This document shows, one piece after another, positions 13,314 through 25,372 of a DNA stretch of 64,000 nt (its first letter is position 1; each line of letters begins with the position of its first letter). This DNA comes from Hypholoma sublateritium FD-334 SS-4 (Eukaryota > Basidiomycota > Agaricomycetes > Agaricales > Strophariaceae), in assembly GCA_000827495.1 (NCBI GenBank), contig KN817566.1, positions 124,001 to 188,000 on the forward strand, in the 5' to 3' direction. The notes under the pieces are model-generated. The model was given only the letters and a program-made list of their open reading frames with translations, did not search any database and had not been told where the DNA came from. Both the position numbers and the translations under genes were made by a program.

Positions 13314-13322
13314 TATATAAGG
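13314..13322 (+). promoter_or_regulatory. TATA box upstream of the AA14 LPMO
   Basis: TATATAAGG lies about 185 bases before the ATG at 13506, implying a leader of roughly 150 bases if it is used. It begins about 230 bases past the MITE end. Confidence 0.4.
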
Positions 13323-13505
13323 TTCACGTCGAAATCATGGGCTCGATACCACGCTCTTCATTTTCTCCTCTTTATTTTTCATTTCTCGGGACCTGGGGCT
13401 CCTTTTTTACAGACTACGCCTGTTTTAGACCACCTTCAAGTTTACGACTTTCCCTTCAAGCTCACGAAACCTACCAAGAACAGCTTCAGACTATCCACAT
13501 CCACT

Positions 13506-14969
13506 ATGCTTGCTATTATCTCTCTTGCAATTTTTGCGGCTCTTCCGCGAGTGTCTGGACACGCTGGTGTGTTGCAATCCAGCCTCTTGTCCTGCTGATC
13601 CTAATTTTTTCTCTAGCTTTATGGCACCCTAGCATGTTTGGATTCAACGTCACACAACAGACATTTCCTTACGACAATCGGCCTGTCGTCCCAATTAAGA
13701 ACATGAACTTCACAGAGTGGTGGTTCCACAACCATCTTGCCTATCCCCCCAACGCCGGGGACATCTTCGAGCTCCCTGCCGGCAAACCCGCGACTGCGGA
13801 AATTGCATGCAACAAGGGTGCCACCTCTTTTTTTGCGTCCTCGGAGGGAGGCGACATCCGCAACGCGTCCAACCCCAACGACGTCTGCCCTGGCTCGCCG
13901 ACGACGGAGTACCACACGAACGGAGTCAACGACCTCGAGGGCTGCTCGCTGGCGATTGCGTACAAGAACGACTCTGCGGCTGTGCAGCCGGAGGACTTCA
14001 CCGTGTTCAGCGTCAACCAGACGTGTGTGTTTAACCGGTTCACGGACTTCCAGGTTCCTGCACGCATGCCCGCATGCCCGCCAGGCGGCTGTATTTGTGC
14101 ATTCTTTTGGATTCACGCGGTATGCAGCAATTTTCCAAATCGATTTACTGAGACTTATGTGCGTTATCCAGCCCGACAGCGGAGGTGAAGAGAGTGAGTT
14201 AACTACTCAAATCCCGAGACGAATTTCACTAATTCCTCTGCCAGATTACATGAATGGATTCAAATGCAATGTGACTGGTTCAACATCAAACGTACCCGTC
14301 GCACAGTCCACGGTCGCGCGCAGATGCGGCGCAGACCCCGTCAACAAGAAATTTGTTGGGTCTGCAGCCAACTGTACCTATGGCGCGAAGACCCCGTTCT
14401 ACTGGTTCAACAACGAGCGCAACAATGTTCGTAATTTTCTTCGGATCATCGTACCCCGCTGACGGACTGCTTCGCAGATGTTCGAAGGCACATTTTCTCC
14501 GCCGGTGTACAACAACCTGTACAACTTCCTCGACGGTGCGCAGAACGATATCTTCAACGACTCGTACGTGAGCATCCCAGAGCCGGGAATCGCAGCGGCG
14601 TTGCCCACTCTGGCCCACATCACCGCGCCCAGCTCACCTGCGAGCGCGCCTGCGGCCCCAACCCCGACAGCCGCGAGCAACACCACCATTTTCATCACTG
14701 CGGCATCTTCACCTACGGCATCATCGGATGGCACCACCGTCGCATCTTCTATTCCATCCTCCGCCTCATCGGGGACCTCCACCTCCCCAACGGCGTCCTC
14801 TGCCGCCGCAGTCGTCACCGCTCCATTCGGCGCCGACGGCTATGCGTACAAGCGCGATATGAGCAACGCGCACGTCCTCGCGAACCGGGCGTCGTCGGCT
14901 AAGTTTCGCCTGAACCAGGAAAGCCGGCGGCGGCGGGCAGTCGTCCGGCGACGTAGCTGGTTCTGGTGA
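13506..14969 (+). CDS. AA14-family lytic polysaccharide monooxygenase
   Basis: Five exons (13506-13566, 13617-14119, 14172-14193, 14245-14426, 14478-14969) encode 419 residues. An 18-residue signal peptide ends at SG and leaves a mature N-terminal His ([12 protein letters not shown]), the hallmark first copper ligand of LPMOs. Stretches such as [21 protein letters not shown] and CPPGGC match what I know of the AA14 xylan-active enzymes described from Pycnoporus. Counting from the mature His, His102 (TEYHT) and Tyr179 (NYMNGF) fit the other copper ligands. These enzymes oxidatively cleave xylan coating cellulose in wood. A 22 bp exon encodes PDSGGEE. The last third is Ser/Thr/Ala-rich and then Arg-rich, probably a linker or disordered tail; no carbohydrate-binding module is visible. 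Confidence 0.88.
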
Positions 14970-15804
14970 GGCGCTTCGCGCAACACTCCCCACGACCTCG
15001 TTCTTGACCATTCGATTCGATACCACATACATATTAACACGCACCACAACGCTGTATCCCTACGCCATATTTGACACTTGTATCATAGCTTTGCCCACCG
15101 GGCGAGATTCGTAGTAATTACCTACACCTGTACTGTGTACTTAATCAGCATATTTTTCGCATTTACAAATGAAGCAACCTTGCATCTGCCTTAAGTTACT
15201 CAGTGCACTGTACTTAGGCTTCAGTACAACTCAAGTTTCTGTCTGTACGTCCGCATAGCTCGGGCAGTCATCGACGTCCCCGACCATAAGCATCATAGGC
15301 AAAGATATCGAACGTACTCATAGTTCACACTACTGAGTAAGCTTTACTGAGACGCAGCGGGATTGAGCGTGAATATAAATTACTTTCAAGGGTACCTCAT
15401 GAATATGTACCACTGCCTGTAAAGATATTACAACTTCAAGAAGGAAAGAAGGAAATGCATGTATCTCCCGATCCATCACAGTACATCGTAATCGTCATAG
15501 TAGTCGTACAGTCTCGCGCCGGAGCAGATGTTCATAAAAACAAATAAAAAAGAGACAGAGCAATAAAACAGCAGCGAATAGGAATGCCAAACAGGTCAGA
15601 TATGGGAAAGATGCAAATTTGTGTGGCGCTGCATCGTGTGTGGCAGCGGTGGAGGTTATCCTAAACGTTAGAAGATTGATACATAGCGAGCAAAAACAAG
15701 GAGAAGCGACAGAAACGAAGCGAAACAAAACGTGCACCGCGCACCGATTATCAATAAACCCGAAAAAAAATAGACGTATCACCGCAACACCCGCAGTACG
15801 CACA
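14970..15804. other. Convergent intergenic region
   Basis: Lies between the 3' ends of the LPMO (plus) and the orphan gene at 15805 (minus). Only short frames with no family features are present. Confidence 0.45.
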
Positions 15805-16885
15805 TCATTCAGGCGCTGGCGGGGGTGACGTCTGCCGCCTCGCCGATGCGTTGAGGTTGTCCGCCCCTCGCCGCATGAGCAGATCCAGCCCCCACCCAAG
15901 CCGCTTCTTCGACAGACTCGGCGGGATCGGTACCTCCGCGTTCGCCTGCGCGCGGAGCTTCGACGTGTACCCGTCCGCGGACAGCGACTGCATGGCCACA
16001 GGCAGCACGGCCGTCACCCCCGCGTGAGGCAGCGACACACTGCGCGCGGCGGCCTGAGGGTGGATCAGCGATAGCGGTTCCGAGCCGGGGAGGGGGAACG
16101 TCGAGAGCGCCATCGCCGGTGGAGGCGAGGGCGAGTGGGAGAGCGACGGTGGGAGCGGGCCCGCGAGCGAGCCGACGAGTGTGTGGCTTGACCCTGCGAG
16201 CACCGTGGGCCTGCTGGAGAGCAGCATCGGGTTCGGCGATGCGACGAGCGAGCCGGACGTAGAGTCGGTCTGCGGGCTTGGCGTGTCGGGAAAGGGGTAC
16301 TCGAACCGCGTGGGTGATGTGCTCGTGGCGAAGGGCGTACCCACGATTTGCGACGAGGGCGAGTGTAGGGTGAGCTCGGAGAGCACCGTCGCAGATATTT
16401 TGGTGGGGGGTATAGACATGGCCGAGGTGGGCATGCCGATACTTCCTGGATGCGCGTTGCGTGGGGTTATGGGTCGCTGGATCGCACAAGTCATAAGGGT
16501 CGTCGAGGACATTATATTATCGGATGCGGTGGGGCTTAGAGGGATGGTAGAGATGCTATCGGAAGGAGAATCAAGGTCGATTGCTGGAGCTGGAGTCGAG
16601 GCTAAGGGTGGGACAGGAGACTCGGTGCTTTCTGTGGCTGCAGCAGTGTCAGACAAATCGCCCCGCAGCGCAACCTGCGTGGTCGGAGTCAACCTTGGGC
16701 AATTTCAAGACGAAGAATCGAGTACTTACATTCACAGATTCCGCCAATTTGCTATCGATGACGTCTGGCTCCACCTCCACGTTCCCCGGTTGAGTAGTTT
16801 CTCCTGCTCCCGCGGTCGCTTTCGTTGTCGTCTCCGGAACCGATACAGAATCCATGGCAGGCGGTTCCAAGGACTCGAAACCCAT
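15805..16885 (-). CDS. Ser/Pro/Thr-rich orphan protein
   Basis: On the minus strand, exon 1 (16885-16730) and exon 2 (16674-15805) join in phase 0 over a 55 bp intron into 341 residues. The protein is rich in Ser, Pro and Thr, with no recognised domain. The C-terminal part (SKKRLGWGLDLLMRRG) is the only segment that looks structured, probably a short helix. The start ATG at 16885 is the first that gives an uninterrupted product; an upstream exon cannot be excluded. It is probably a lineage-restricted fungal protein. Confidence 0.5.
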
Positions 16886-18300
16886 AGCCCTTTAAGATGC
16901 CAAACGGACGCAAAAACGGAGGTGGAAGATTGCCTGCGCGATGGGAGATATCCGACACGTGCTGGAATGTTCGTGAAAAAGAACTTAGAAATGGATTATG
17001 AAAAATCCCACGTGGTGCGGTATATCTTCCAGTGAAATTCAGCGAAATAAGGGCGGCGTTCTGGGGAGACCGTGCTTTATGCGGCGCAAAAATGGGTGTT
17101 TGATGCGCCTGGCGTGCTACAGCGCCCGCTGACGGACGATGCGAAACAGCGAGCTCCATGATCTGCTCCCTGCCACATACTGTGCTGCCAGTGCACCGCG
17201 CCACATTAGCGGTCCCGGATGCTGACAAAAAAAGACAAGGCGATGCTGGGATCACATCGATGGGATTTTCTCTCCGAGAATCATGACGACATGCAGGAGA
17301 ACAAGTGACGATGCGTCATCTGGATCATCCATGTCCAGCGCAGAGGTGCCCTGGGCTGTCCCCCTCGATCCTCGAAAAAAGGCCAGAGCGTTGGAGAATG
17401 GAAAATGTGTAACTCCCACCAGTGCAACTGGCCGGAAGCATAGTGTTTGGCCCAATCTGGTGCTTTCGGTCGGCGTCGGGCGGCGGTGGCGATGCCAGGC
17501 CACGCGTTCCTGACGCAGAGCATCGTAGATGGCGGTGGCGACGAAATGTCTTCAGTGATGGCTAGGACATGGACGGAGGATGTGAATGCGCGTACGGAGT
17601 GCAAGTACAAGGTGGTGACGACGGAGAGAGAGGAAGAGAGAGCTACGAATATCTGCCACAAAGTTGCGTGGTCTAGGCCGCAGTCTAGACTGCGCCCATC
17701 AATCGTCGTCACGCGAGCGCCTATCCTTCTGAGCAAGATTGTTGCACGATTGAAGAGAGTCTTGTACAAGCGTTGTAACTTACAGTGAGAGAGCATGGTG
17801 GTCATGGAGAGACCAGCTGGTCACCAGGCCACCGAAATTAGCTTCTCCCCAGGCCTCGTAGCCCGCCCGCAGTGGGAAAATTGGGGAAAACGGCCCTTCG
17901 ACGTAAAATTCCTTGATCAAGCGCCGTCCAGAACGGTCCAGTGCACCTTTTTCCAGTCCCGCCTTTGTATTTTCGTATTCACTGTGGCAACAGACAGATA
18001 CAGTGGCTCGATATCTCCACCCAGCTGAGATCGTTCACGAAAAATCACTCTTCAATCAGGCAAGGTGCGTGCAGACCGTCGAAATGTCGTTCAATGAACT
18101 TTTGTACATACTATGCGGACAGCGCCCGTAGTTTCATGCAGTGTCACAGCATATAATATTTCATATATGTAGGAGACCCGAGCGTGAGTCTGCGCCTTTC
18201 TGCGTGGGTCCATGCATACCTATGCACAGCCCGGAGAACGGTTTTTACCGTTTCCTGCAAGTAAACGTGATGGACCGCCAATCGCACTACATATCTCTGG
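16886..18300. other. Gene-poor stretch
   Basis: A minus-strand frame at 17281-17805 (174 codons) overlaps plus-strand frames of similar quality and has no recognisable features. I do not call a gene here. Confidence 0.4.
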
Positions 18301-18600
18301 ATAAATGCTACCGACGGTCCTGCCCAACATCAAGAAAATAAGATCATGATTAACTTAGAGTTTAATTTCATTCGGGAGGGCCATGCAAAATTCAAGAGGC
18401 CGGTTCGAACCAGAGTAGCATCTCCAGGTGGCTCTTTTTGTTCTATCCCTTGATACTAGCAACGACAGCCTTGCGCAACATCAAGTAAATTACGATTGAC
18501 TTGGAATTTCATCTGGGACACCTTAGGACACCCGTGTCAAAGTCCAAGCGGCTCGAACCAGAGTGATATCTCCAGGTGGTTCGGTTCCAGTAGTTCAACT
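18301..18600. repeat. Diverged tandem duplication, about 149 bp period
   Basis: Two adjacent units align at an offset of 149-150 bases. AACATCAAG at 18326-18334 recurs at 18476-18484. The block around 18399-18431 (containing TCGAACCAGAG and ATCTCCAGGTGG) recurs at 18548-18579. The units have many substitutions, so the duplication is old. Confidence 0.65.
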
Positions 18601-20265
18601 CTATCCGACGCGAATAGATTTGTTTATCTTATCAGGTTTGATCCTGTCCAGATTTGGACAGCTATAGCAATAATTTCCTACGCACGACGTTGGCACAACG
18701 CGAAGAGAATAATTAAACTGCCCAAAAACTTGGAACGTTTTTAGCGGTCCGACATGGAAAAGGATCCAGGTAAAATCGCCGGGAAAAACAAGAAACAAAG
18801 GAGAAAATTTCCAATACAATGCAATAGAAGTACTTCTATGACCCTATCGCGCGGTTAAGTATGATGCGCCGATGGTGTTATCCCGCAGCAACTGGAAGTG
18901 CTGACAGAGGAGTGCCTACATTCTATTTATGTTGGCGTCGTAGAAGTACTTCTGTGTCTCGGGAGGGGCGAGAGCATATGCTGAGGTCGCACCTGTCACT
19001 CCTATAAGATATTTATATTTTATCTCGGGCAAACCACACGGTCGACATCCCAATGGCATTGGTTGACCCAACGATGACCGCAGTGCCTACGGTTAGTTGA
19101 TTGCGTCCTGGGGTAATTATTTCTCCATCTGTCTGGTTCTGCACGTAGAAGGTGCTTCTGTCCTACCGGAATTGCTGTTCTCCTACTGGCAATGTTGTCG
19201 AGTTATTCTAAAGCAGAACCTTCTCCTAAGTCCTCCGGAGCGCTTAGCAATACATTCAGTTTTGTCCCTTTGTTCTCGGTCCATTTGTTTACGTTCTCAA
19301 GGTGCCTCGACCGCTACGGATTGTGGCAGAAACACACGGACAAGCTCGGACAAGTCTGGAGTATGATTTCACCAAACTATCTTTACTTCGAGGCAGGTTG
19401 TATTCGTCGTCAGCGCCACAGTGTGCAGCGCTATGTAGAAAAGAGTGTTAGCGCCCAGACGATTATCTCGTAAACGTATGTGGGCGACTAATTTGATCCC
19501 TATATAAATATTAAACGTTTAAACGACTCGGTTTGAGGGTCATCGTGGCGCACGAGCTTTAAGTTCTATCTTCAGAGTCGGGCTCCACGGATTCCGTGTT
19601 CTGCTGAGATATAAACATCTGTAAGAAGCTGCTAATCACAGCTCCTCAATTATAGTCGAGGGGATCTCGGAAATCAAACAGGGATCGTTTCTCCAATCTT
19701 GCCGCTAAGCACCGTGCAAACAGGAGATTGAGAACACTGGAACTACCTTGACAAACATAAGTATTTTGGCTTAAGTGCGTCTGCAATTTTTCTCCGATAA
19801 ATTTACGCTGTTTGTAATACCCACTGGGAAACACGGAATCGTTTGCCTTGCGTCTACCATTATAAATGCCTGTTTATTGCCTTTTTATTTCCTATTGAAA
19901 GTCAGCGTGTTGGCGAAAATACCCATGCGCGCGACATATGTCGCTCTTTCCGATCTCGCCGCTTCTGTCCCCGGATTTTTTATATCGGACAACAGCTGTG
20001 TGGTACTATGAATGGATGGCCCCGAGTACAGAGCATCCTCGTAGGCAAGTCTGATTTATTTCAATTTTGCCTCACAAGTTCCGCTGGACCTCATTTCTGG
20101 GTGCCTCACACAGCACAAAATAGGAATGCCGACGTAATAATAAATTTATATTTGCGATGCGATCTTGTACAGGGCCACCCGGGTGGCGAGTTTGAGGGTC
20201 TATCTCTAGATATTACATACATACAAATGCGTGGAAGAGGCGTGCGAGGTGAGATAAGATGACTT
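18601..20265. other. Gene-poor stretch upstream of halogenase 1's 3' end
   Basis: AT-rich, with a 12 bp palindrome AGAAGTACTTCT at 18826-18837 and again at 18942-18953. No gene is recognised. Confidence 0.4.
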
Positions 20266-22200
20266 TTACGTGGCCGGCTCCGCGACGCTCAAGCCCATCT
20301 GGCCGCGTGTAAGCACGGCAACCAAGCCGCCAATGTTTTCGGACTTCATCGAGTCGAGCGCGCCGTAGAGGCCGACGAGCGGCTTGCGCGCGTTGACCTG
20401 CTTGAGCGCCATCATCGCGTCCTCCTCGCCGCCGGTGATCTTCTCCATCTCGTCCATGCTCATGATCGGTTGCGTGTTGCTGAGCATCTCAACGCCAATG
20501 CGCTCGCCGACCGACTCGCGCAGCTCCGGGTCGCCGGGAAGGAAGATGTCTGCAAATCACAACTCAGATCGGAAGTCTGATGGCAAATCATGATAGACTT
20601 ACTGGTGCAGTACTCGATCGTCTTCTGCAGCTCGTCTTCCGTGAGCTTCTTGCCGACATCGGCCGTACCCTGGATGACGGGGCGGAAGAAGTCGAACGCC
20701 CTGTCGTAGTTGTCCTCGTCGACGTCCGAGAGGATGTTGTTGACCTGCGAGCGGATCTGCTTGTACGCGCTGAGGACGACGATGAGGAAGCGCGTATATG
20801 ACGTCGCGACCTTGGTGTCGTGCCAGTGCGATGCCTGCGCCTCCGTACAGTGCTTGCGAAGCGACGCGCAGATGGTCATTGCTGCCGAGAGACCGCCAAG
20901 ATGGGCAAGATGGCATCCGCTTGAGAAGAAAGGGTCGATGAAGCACGCGGCATCACCAACGAGGCGGTAGTGGTCGCCGGCGTAGTTGCTCGCAGAGTAA
21001 CTGAAGTCACTGGTGCTCTTCACGGGGCCGGAGCCCTCGAGGTCGCCGTCCTTCATGGTCGCGTTCTTGAGGAGCTCGCGCAGTCCTGGGGTGTATTGCA
21101 TCTGGTCGAGATAGTGCGCCTTGAGCGAGAACGCCTCGGGGTCTTTCTCGCGTAGATCGGCCTTCTTCTGGATGCTGATCGCCTTGTCCATGACGAACCC
21201 GACGGACACCGTGCCGTTGTGGAGGGGAATGAACCAAGCCCAGCCACTCTCATCTACCCGAGGTGAGGTTAATCCGCAGCTCAAACAAGTAGCTGAGCGG
21301 GTGACTTACCACTCAAAGCCTCGAACCATGGTGCGTTGTGGCGGTAAGTACCGGGCATGTACATGCCCTGTCCGCTCCAGTAGCCCCAGCATGCGATGTT
21401 GTGGAGAGTCTGGTTCATCTTCCTGTTCTTGAGGTACTTGGTAGACATCAATCCTTTGCTGCCGGAGGCATCCACGAGGTAGTCGAAAGAAATGTACCCG
21501 GTGGTGCCGTTGCGAACATAGTTGGCTCCGATTGGTCGGGGGTCACTTTCGGGCGCTTTCTCGTCGAAGACGATGTCGGTGACCCGGGTCTGCTCAAAGA
21601 CGGCTGTACCAGCCTCCTGCGAGTGGCGGAGCAGGATCTCGTCGAGCTCGGAGCGGACGACGTTGTAAGAGGCGTCGTGTTCGTTACGTTCAATGAAGTT
21701 AGTGTCTAAAAATAACATTTAGTCTCCGGAACCTAAAAATAACTGCTTAAACTTACAAGCTTCCTTCTTGCCCTGCTGAAGCTTGACAGCAGCTCCGGGC
21801 TAACAGAAATCGGGTTAGTCCATGAAGTGAAAATGTAATGTTCCGCGCATACCTTTGGGCAGAAACCGGCGGCGCGAAGCTTGTCTTGGGCTCCTACGAA
21901 TGCGTAGAAAGCGTTGATGGAGGGCAACATACTCTCGCCGATGTGGTACCTGTCATTAATGAGTACTATCAGAAGTATGCCCACTCAAATTAAACTGAAG
22001 ATCTCTACCTGGGGAACTGGGCAGCTTCGAAGAGAGTAACCTCGACGCCATCACGAGCCAGAACCGTCGAGCTGTAGGCACCTCCGGGGCCTCCTCCGAT
22101 GACGAGGACGGTAGTGTGAGAGGGCTAAGACGAAATTGGGCGTCAGTTCATCAGCGATGATATGAGGAAGTTGATTCCTCACAATCGCTGGAGTAGACAT
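20266..22200 (-). CDS. FAD-dependent halogenase, copy 1
   Basis: Seven minus-strand exons (22200-22183, 22124-22009, 21949-21853, 21799-21757, 21705-21310, 21253-20603, 20549-20266) encode 534 residues, the usual size for fungal flavin halogenases. The FAD-binding loop GGGPGGA is at 16-22, the family motif WxWxIP is present as WAWFIP at 228-233, and FIDPFFSSG is at 328-336 (the F..P..S.G halogenase pattern). The segment FCPKPGAA lies where the catalytic Lys region is expected. It should use FADH2, oxygen and chloride or bromide to halogenate an aromatic or phenol-like substrate, as the melleolide halogenases of Armillaria do. It has fewer introns than copies 2 and 3 but one they lack (FCPK/PGAA junction). 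A separate flavin reductase would be needed; none is seen here. Confidence 0.9.
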
Positions 22201-22250
22201 GTCTGTTGAAAGGCTAGGTGCTCGAATGAAGTTAGGCGAATCCACCCAGG

Positions 22251-22259
22251 TATTAAATA
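22251..22259 (-). promoter_or_regulatory. TATA-like element of halogenase 1
   Basis: TATTTAATA on the minus strand, about 50 bases before the start codon at 22200. Confidence 0.35.
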
Positions 22260-24395
22260 CAAAAAAACTCCGCCTATGGCGGGTTACCGTAGATATGACA
22301 GTCTGGCCCTGCCAGGCGGTTCTCCGTACGAGGCTCACCAGATTGCAAAGATTTGCTTAATCGAGGTGTCCGGCGCTACCTGGGGTACCCCCATCTGTAG
22401 TCCCATCAGTTCGCATCTGCTGCCTCCATCCGCGGGTCCCTTCCCATGGCATACCCACCCTGTGACATTTGACTCCTTTATCCTTTCCATGCGGTAATTT
22501 CCTGTGCTACGAGGTCGCCATATAGTTGGCCCCGTATCATATTGGATCGACATCCGTATTCATCTGTGATGATCGGTATCTACTTTTGGGCAGGTCCACT
22601 TGATCTGGATGGAGAATACAAAGCTTATTGATTCGAGAATGAAACGCTCTCCATCGAAATTCCATACCCAAGCGAAATGCCGACGTTGGAGTCAAATGAA
22701 CTACAAAGCGAACGGCAGGCCAGTTCACGTTCGGCTTTACTCGTGTATTCTCAGTAGAAGAACTTCTTCTGGACTCCTGCCTCTGTGAAATTCTCAGGCG
22801 ATTTCTTAACCGCAGCCAAAATTGATCTTCAAGCGGGGGCCAGGCAGAATTCATCAGACACGATTCGTCTATCCGACTGCAGACACCTGGCCAAGCGAAT
22901 CACAATCATCCTGCAGGCCACCTAATCCTTATCCATCCTCGGCGCCATTAAATTCCTATGGACCTTGTATGGTCCATTACAATCGTTGCAACAAGAAAGG
23001 CTTTCTGAAGAGCGGATCGATGCACCGATACTCTCCAGCGTGCGGTGCATTACAGAAGACCCGGTGACCGAGGCAAACTCTCACTCTGAATCGCCATCAA
23101 AAACATTGAATAGAACTTCTGGTTTATTTCAATCTTTGACAGCTTTCCACCCCAGATATGTCGGAGAGTTGGGCGTATATTGCCAGAACCCAGAGTTGTA
23201 GTTCCCAGTAACAGCACGGCGAGCGACATTCGTTTCTCAGGTGAAAGATACACCGAGACGCACGGTGTCCTTCCAAGAGCCGGAGATGGTGCACGTACTC
23301 TCCTCACCTGGGTCCAAGTTCTGCGCAATGCCCGGGATCCAAGCATGTTACAGACTCGAAAAATCGCTGAGTCTGCGATGCGAGCTCATGTAGTGCTAAT
23401 TTCTTATCAGGCTTGTCCCCCTCAAAGGGAAAATCAGATAGGGCTCAGGGAAATGAGCACATTTCCCTTATACAGCCTGAGCGTCAAATGGCATTGTCAC
23501 CCGGCAAGAATCATATCTATCAGATGAAAACTTCGTTCAGGTAGGTTTCAATTCACTCACAGGCATTCTTTGTTTTCAAACAAAGACGATAGTGGAATTG
23601 GAAGTTGCAGGCAGCGGGTACCGTCAGTATTGTTAGTGCTCATAATTAAAGCAATTAATAGTCGAACATTGAACAGAACCTCCAGTAGTCCTAGCACATA
23701 TTAGCAACCACTGCAGTGGAAATAAGTACTATCTGTTACTATAACGCAGGTCCCATAGCCTCCGTAATTATATAGCGAGCAAAAAATACGCAGCTAGTGA
23801 CCGGGTAAGCACTGTCTCTCAGTGCTTAGGGCATCGCCCCATATTGACCCCACATCTATATGAACGCAAGGAGATCCCTACCTGGGGCACCGCCTGTGCA
23901 TAAAATAAGTACTGAAATCATACCAATACAATTTGGGCTTGATGGAGTCCAGAATTCATGGCTATAAACGTTCGCATTTGGTTCGCGTCACAGATTTCGG
24001 GTTTCGTGCATGCGGTGGCTGGGAGCTTGGGTGTTGGAAGGCAGGATGTGACAAGATGCGATTTATTTCGGTTTGATCAGAAGTCCAGTCGAAAAGAGAC
24101 CTGCATACTTCTGTGCACCAGATACACGCTGAGGCCTGAGGCCTGAGGATGTGAAAGTTTAAAAAGAGCATCAATTGACGACCTGGGATGCGACCGACAG
24201 TACTCACGCGCACGTGTCAATTTATAATTCCCACGGTCTGCCAACCTCAGACAACAATAATCTTCTGCGAGCTTCCGACAGTCCGACTGTAAGCATATTC
24301 ATCGCCCTCATAAGTATAACGACAAAGCAATACGAGTCAACGAACACGGGGCCTGTTTTATCACGGAAACGTTGGATGTACGACTACCCACAAAC
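22260..24395. other. Intergenic between halogenase 1 and the PX gene
   Basis: Shared upstream region of two divergently transcribed genes (halogenase 1 minus, PX gene plus). Short frames only, no recognised gene. Confidence 0.45.
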
Positions 24396-25372
24396 ATGCA
24401 GAGCTCGGCCTCGAATACAAACTCCAATACTGCGAATGAATCCCCCTTACCACATGTAGAGCCGTCAAAAAGGATAACAAGCATGGCTCACCCATTTGCT
24501 CACTCGACAGCGAAGCTCGAACTCGTACCAAATGCATCGATACGTGGAGACGGGATCGATGTTGAAGCAGAGGCACAACTTTACGACGAACTGTGCAGAA
24601 CATATGAAGATGAGACTGAGAATGTAGGCTCATTCTGTATATAGCCCAGTGAACTGGCGCGCACTGATTATCTATATCCCACCAGTTTGTCCAGTCGAAT
24701 ACTGCTCCGGGAGCGCAGCCCCATAAATCAGCGAAATTAAACAAGCGCAAGCGGCCACTTTCTCTACTTCCAGCCGAGTCTATCTTCTCGGCCGATATCT
24801 TTCTTGCTGATAATACCAGTCCATCATCGTCCACGTCGTCACTATTTGCGCAGGATGTGACAATCTCTGGGTGGACGACGGTAGGCGATAAGGACAAAGC
24901 GAGGAAGGCAGGTGCCTATGTGGCGTACGACTGTGCCATCGTGACAAGGGAGGGTACAACGATGCACATTCTGAAACGATACACGGCATTCGAAGAACTG
25001 TATGAACGTCTGAAAAGGACATTGCCCGTGAGTATCTGATTATTTGCCATCTATCTCATCACGGACCCCTCTTTATATTCCATTCGGCTCTTTGGCCTGA
25101 ATTGGAATTGTGGGGATAAACTGCATTTGCGCAAAGCTCATCAGAGCTTCGAGGCTCATGTATTATCACGCCTTCGTTCTTGTTAACCTCTCCTCACGTA
25201 GTCTTCAATCCTGCCCTTTCTCCCGTCACTCCCACCGAAAGCACCATTGGCACGATTCCGACCTGCTTTCCTTGACTCTCGCCGCAAACTTTTGCAGTTC
25301 TGGCTTGCCAGCGTCTTGCTCCATCCGGAAATCGGAGGTAGGGAAGCCGTAAGAGACTGGGTGTTATCCTAG
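24396..25372 (+). CDS. PX-domain protein, Ypt35-like
   Basis: Three exons (24396-24623, 24686-25027, 25202-25372) in phase 0 encode 246 residues. The C-terminal half is a PX (phosphoinositide-binding) domain of the small fungal Ypt35 type. It starts at VTISGWTTVGD, runs through KRYTAFEELYERLKRTLP, then has the Pro-rich loop LPPKAPLARFRPAFLD and the closing helix RRKLLQFWLASVLLHPEIGG. The N-terminal half is polar and disordered. Such proteins bind PI3P on endosome or vacuole membranes; yeast Ypt35 recruits Vps13. The gene lies on the opposite strand between two halogenase genes, and nothing in it suggests a link to their chemistry. Confidence 0.8.

Noticed and set aside
17281..17805. 174-codon minus-strand frame
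   Set aside because: No start context, splice partner or recognisable motif, and plus-strand frames of equal quality overlap it.
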